Shown: positions 63,839-64,000 of the stretch, piece after piece
Position numbering within the stretch: position 1 is the first letter of the stretch
Layout: every line of letters starts with the position of its first letter
Translations under genes and position numbers: made by a program
Notes under the pieces: generated by a model
Told to the model about the DNA's origin: nothing
Seen by the model: the letters and a program-made list of their open reading frames with translations, nothing else
Database searches by the model: none
Source of the DNA: Phaeospirillum tilakii
Lineage (GTDB): Bacteria; Pseudomonadota; Alphaproteobacteria; Rhodospirillales; Magnetospirillaceae
Direction: 5' to 3'
NCBI RefSeq assembly: GCF_042683125.1
Contig: NZ_JBHUIY010000021.1
Span: 1-64,000 of the forward strand
Length of the DNA: 64,000 nt

Positions 63839-64000
63839 ATGGCCCGCAAACCCACGAAGACCCATAACAAGGGGGGAAAACCCGCCGCCGCCGCGCCGAC
63901 CACGGCCGCCCCGGCCGCCGCGCCTGTCCAGGCCGCGCCGACCGAAGCCGCGCCCGTTCCGGTCGAGGCCGCGCCGGTCGCCGCGCCCGCGCCGGAACCG
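63839..64000 (+). CDS. Ala/Pro-rich protein, N-terminal part only
   Basis: 54 residues visible before the window ends, from an ATG preceded by GGGGGAAAC. It begins with a basic segment (MARKPTKTHNKGGKPAAAAP) and continues as an Ala/Pro/Val low-complexity linker. No domain can be judged; the visible part suits a cytoplasmic protein with a flexible N-terminal arm. Confidence 0.65.
   Translation, partial: MARKPTKTHNKGGKPAAAAPTTAAPAAAPVQAAPTEAAPVPVEAAPVAAPAPEP

Overview
The window is 64 kb of GC-rich DNA from an alphaproteobacterium, most likely a Rhodospirillales-type organism. That placement is an inference from gene content: a K+-independent H+-pyrophosphatase, a fused isobutyryl-CoA mutase (IcmF), gatCAB, an HdaA-like DnaA regulator in a DUF2066 / AI-2E permease / hdaA operon, and an acetolactate synthase with the GES form of the TPP motif. 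The sequence is a draft: two 97-base N runs lie inside a tandem repeat. I saw no rRNA, tRNA or CRISPR array.

Layout. 1-7.7 kb: the end of an IS5-type transposase abuts a large single-chain restriction-modification (type IIG-like) gene, followed by a chemoreceptor, an unusually AT-rich orphan gene and a secreted RNase T2. 7.7-11.9 kb: a conserved unknown gene and the gatCAB amidotransferase operon. 12.1-14.8 kb: an NB-ARC/TPR NLR-like protein and a small helical protein that carry the same Gly/Asn-rich motif, one at its N-terminus and the other at its C-terminus; this looks like an amyloid-signalling (BASS/Bell-type) defence pair. 14.9-22.7 kb: a MocR regulator divergent from an EamA exporter, then a serine-acetyltransferase-like gene, a cysteine-synthase-like gene, an AlaX-type tRNA-editing gene, an APC amino-acid exporter and an AraC regulator. 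This gene set resembles a pathway for an unusual O-acetylserine-derived amino acid with export and self-protection. 23-26.4 kb: a repeat-rich autotransporter. 26.8-32 kb: a YbbAP-like ABC system and a second chemoreceptor. 32.3-37.5 kb: IcmF and an acyl-CoA ligase. 37.5-38.8 kb: a 157-bp tandem array. 38.9-46.7 kb: hppA, an Hsp70-like ATPase, two small genes (one an EF-hand lipoprotein), a possible immunity-type protein, cysQ, an EAL phosphodiesterase and cdd. 46.7-50.6 kb: a glycosyltransferase / deacetylase cell-surface cluster. 50.7-58.4 kb: ilvH, ilvB, miaA, purM and the DUF2066 / permease / hdaA operon. 58.6-64 kb: a CNNM/CBS membrane protein, an unknown membrane protein, a small unknown protein, a phosphatidylserine-decarboxylase-like protein that lacks its self-cleavage site, and the start of an Ala/Pro-rich protein.

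Two repeat families run through the window. Family A is a double hairpin between genes, about 45-50 bp long, whose loop-proximal stems change sequence while keeping their pairing. Family B is a long perfect palindrome (ATGCGCGGA or similar stems) that also forms the building blocks of the 157-bp tandem array.
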